NCBI GenBank assembly: GCA_017467265.1
Contig: JAFTSO010000008.1
Location: forward strand, 1 to 57,737
Length of the DNA stretch: 57,737 nt
Origin: Clostridia bacterium
GTDB lineage: Bacteria; Bacillota; Clostridia; Christensenellales; Borkfalkiaceae
Reading direction: 5' to 3'
Within the stretch, counting starts at the first letter, position 1. Each line of letters starts with the position of its first letter. A model generated the notes under the pieces. That model saw nothing but the letters and a program-made list of their open reading frames with translations, was not told the origin of the DNA and did no database searches. A program made the position numbers and the translations under genes. This document shows, one piece after another, positions 56,396 to 57,737 of this stretch.

Positions 56396-56608
56396 ATGGT
56401 AGGAGATAGGGTTAAAATGACCTGCCCAAATTGTGGACGCATAATGGAAATTATGTTTAAGCCAGAGAGGGTGGACCGTGGCGAAGGGGAAATCCTTGAA
56501 GTTGTGGGTCGCTGCGAAAAGTGTGACTATGACGGTCTTTGGGTAATAGACGAAGACGAAAACGGGGAAATTGTGGAGCATAGCCAAAGAAGATATTTCC
56601 ACGGCTAA
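56396..56608 (+). CDS. Small zinc-ribbon protein
   Basis: Two starts are possible, ATG 56396 (70 residues) and ATG 56417 (63 residues). Each has AGGAG 11 nt upstream because the sequence GGTAGGAGATAG is duplicated (56377-56388 and 56398-56409). The protein has CPNCG near the N-terminus and CEKCDYDG about 35 residues later, a two-knuckle zinc ribbon, and an acidic IDEDENGEIVEH tail. A role in nucleic acid or protein contacts is likely but unspecified. It follows the ankyrin-like gene closely and is followed by a gene of mobile-element type. Confidence 0.7.
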   Translation: MVGDRVKMTCPNCGRIMEIMFKPERVDRGEGEILEVVGRCEKCDYDGLWVIDEDENGEIVEHSQRRYFHG

Positions 56609-56666
56609 AAGACACCACCCCTAAACATTATATATAATATATAAAGGAAAAAATACAGGAGAAGAA

Positions 56667-57074
56667 ATGGCAAAGAGTAAAGAGATGATTTGGAATGTTT
56701 ACCATTGTAGGGTCAGCACGGGCGAAGTCGAAGAATACAACATTTTCGACCACTATAAATTTTGTGAAGACGTAAAAAAACTGATGAAAAAGAAACTTCC
56801 GAAAGAAGAATTTGCGGAGGCTTTGAGAAAGGAACTGTCCTATTATTTTTGGGCAAAATGCGAGTGGGAAGTATTGGTAACGCGTTTCCCTGGCTACATA
56901 GAGAAAGAGCAAATAAACAATTTGATGGACGAATGGGACAAGTGCCGTAGGGACAACGGACACTATCCTTACGCCAGCCACGTGGAAATTAAGGGCAGTA
57001 AGAAAGTGGATATTTATTCCCAGGTACGACTGAATTGGCAAGCGTTCGTTGACTATGTATGGGGAAAGATTTAG
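56667..57074 (+). CDS. Conserved mobile-element-type protein of 135 residues
   Basis: ATG 56667 has AGGAGA upstream. The product begins EMIWNVYHCRVSTGEVEEYNIFDH and contains ALRKELSYYFWAKCEWEVLV and SQVRLNWQAFVDYVW. I recall similar sequences in phages and conjugative elements of Clostridia, where their function is unknown. No catalytic motif is evident. It is the last intact gene of the island, followed by a terminator. Confidence 0.6.
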   Translation: MAKSKEMIWNVYHCRVSTGEVEEYNIFDHYKFCEDVKKLMKKKLPKEEFAEALRKELSYYFWAKCEWEVLVTRFPGYIEKEQINNLMDEWDKCRRDNGHYPYASHVEIKGSKKVDIYSQVRLNWQAFVDYVWGKI

Positions 57075-57150
57075 CAAAAACAAGAGTGCAAAAACCGAAT
57101 AATGATTGCACCCTTGGCAAGAAGGCAAGGGGGTAATTTGGGTAAAAGCA

Positions 57151-57180
57151 AAGGGTGCAATTTGCACCCTTATTTTTTTA
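57151..57180 (+). terminator. Rho-independent terminator
   Basis: A 10-bp perfect stem (57151-57160 with 57162-57171) followed by a T7 run. Confidence 0.85.
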
Positions 57181-57183
57181 GTC

Positions 57184-57240
57184 ATTTTGTTGTACTAACC
57201 CTATGAAATGGGCATATTTTAGAGATTTTGTTGTACTAAC
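57184..57240. repeat. Pair of 16-bp direct repeats
   Basis: ATTTTGTTGTACTAAC occurs at 57184-57199 and 57225-57240, 41 bp apart. They lie between the island's last gene and the integrase remnant and may be recombinase arm or operator sites. Confidence 0.6.
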
Positions 57241-57246
57241 GCACGG

Positions 57247-57289
57247 AAAAGCTCTGAATTCTAAAGGGATTCAGGGCTTTTTTGTTTTT
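57247..57289 (+). terminator. Rho-independent terminator
   Basis: A 12-bp stem with G-T pairs (57250-57261 with 57267-57278), followed by TTTTTGTTTTT. Confidence 0.85.
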
Positions 57290-57377
57290 ACTTTTGATGA
57301 ACTTTTTTCATCTAGGTCAACACTTAGGTCAACAAGATAAATACTTCTAACATCTTTCATGCGAAAAGGAGCAAATT

Positions 57378-57461
57378 ATGGCAACTATTTACCCCAACCG
57401 CAAAGATGGAAAAATCATTTCTGTTGTCCAAGGCATTTGCTTTGCGTACGAAGAAGATTAG
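57378..57461 (+). pseudogene. N-terminal remnant of a tyrosine integrase
   Basis: ATG 57378, behind AAAAGGAG, encodes MATIYPNRKDGKIIS, which resembles the first residues of Tn916/phage-type tyrosine recombinases of Clostridia. After about 15 residues the homology stops, and the frame runs only 12 more residues to a TAG (57459-57461). The junction near 57425 enters sequence that codes on the other strand for a PcfJ-like fragment. Only the start of the integrase gene therefore remains. Confidence 0.55.
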
Positions 57462-57599
57462 CGATTGCCCGTTTGCCATTTTTGATTCATAATGCCCTCT
57501 GCCAACACAGTGATTTAAGGCTTTGCCTTCCGCAACCAATTCAGCGGGGGATTTCGCCATAATAACGACGAATTTTGCGCTTTTCGGGGAATTTATCAA
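57425..57599 (-). pseudogene. PcfJ-like protein fragment
   Basis: On the minus strand, from 57599 down to about 57426, the sequence reads KSPAELVAEGKALNHCVG, then GHYESKMANGQSLIFFVRK. This matches the conserved EGxALxHCVG...FFxRK core of PcfJ-like proteins from conjugative and phage-like elements. It has no start codon context or C-terminus of its own and ends where the integrase remnant begins. The two fragments form a rearrangement scar. Confidence 0.6.
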
Positions 57600-57613
57600 G
57601 AGAGGGTAATATT

Positions 57614-57737
57614 GTGACGAAAAAATTGTGTTTACGATATAATACGTCGGCGGAAAATACTTTGGAAGGTTGGGAAAAATACTCGTTGCCGCTTGGGAAC
57701 GGGTATTTCGGTATGAGTATTTTTGGCGGGACAGACG
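57614..57737 (+). CDS. GH95-like (alpha-L-fucosidase/galactosidase type) enzyme, 3' end missing
   Basis: A GTG start at 57614 follows AGAGGG by 7 nt. The 41 visible residues read LRYNTSAENTLEGWEKYSL and LPLGNGYFGMSIFGGTD. The RYNxxAExW...LPLGNGxxGxxxFGG pattern is the N-terminal signature of GH95 enzymes. The gene runs off the window end. It returns to the glycan-degradation theme and to the local base composition, so the 54.7-57.6 kb block interrupts a sugar region. Confidence 0.7.
   Translation, partial: MTKKLCLRYNTSAENTLEGWEKYSLPLGNGYFGMSIFGGTD

Noticed and set aside
1-57737. CRISPR array, insertion sequence or rRNA
   Set aside because: No regularly spaced repeats, transposase motifs or rRNA sequence were found; only integrase and PcfJ fragments are visible.

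Overview
The window looks like chromosome of a Gram-positive anaerobe of the Bacillota, most likely an uncultured gut Clostridia (a Christensenellales/Borkfalkiaceae-like lineage is my guess, not shown). The reasons are sigma-A promoters (TTGACA, 17 bp, TATAAT), strong AGGAGG ribosome sites, lipobox lipoproteins with Ser/Gly/Glu linkers, an Nfn-type transhydrogenase pair and MalF/MalG-type sugar uptake without its own ATPase. Most of the window is a glycan-utilisation region, cut at both ends inside genes: an Anabaena sensory rhodopsin transducer-like protein on the left and a GH95-like enzyme on the right.

Layout. 0.6-7.9 kb: GH78-type enzyme, a 1310-residue lipoprotein with Ig-like domains and an SGNH domain, and a beta-propeller glycosidase. 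7.9-12.1 kb (minus): a three-gene operon (DUF4432 epimerase-like, phosphomannose-isomerase-like cupin, GHL6-type glycosidase) divergent from a PocR/AraC regulator. 13-17.9 kb: a second AraC regulator divergent from a clan GH-A-like hydrolase, murQ and a sugar kinase. 18.2-34.5 kb: regulatory/RNA-rich leader, DUF4434 protein, solute-binding lipoprotein, two permeases and three very large exported proteins. 34.7-41.8 kb: GH2 beta-mannosidase, HAD phosphatase, alpha/beta hydrolase, AEC transporter and a second GH78-like enzyme. 41.9-49.4 kb: a strong candidate structured ncRNA, a small orphan gene, M20 amidohydrolase, CPA2 antiporter, nfnAB-like pair and a lipoprotein with a Cys-rich tail. 49.5-54.5 kb: a 41-residue peptide gene, an exported protein and a YfhO-type membrane protein. 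54.6-57.6 kb: tRNA-Pro(AGG) followed by an AT-rich accessory island ending in integrase and PcfJ debris.

How it fits together. Two operator families tie the sugar genes into regulons. One is a direct repeat of TTGCAATTTT at exactly 21 bp, placed just upstream of the -35 of three promoters (2.7, 14.25 and 18.2 kb); this is AraC-type half-site geometry, and the AraC gene at 13.1-14.0 kb sits beside one copy. The other is an exactly conserved 27-bp imperfect palindrome at 12.14 and 18.64 kb, in the same orientation and at the same distance from a -10 box, with poor -35 boxes at both promoters; its likely reader is the PocR/AraC protein encoded beside the first copy. The leader of the 18.7-34.5 kb cluster carries both. 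A repeated exported module (GDVTxLGF), four copies in the 2.8-kb protein and one in the 29.3-kb protein, links proteins of the first regulon. Several genes, including both AraC regulators, have promoters that place the transcription start on the A of the start codon, so they are predicted to be leaderless.

All functions are read from sequence motifs and family resemblance. No database search was run.
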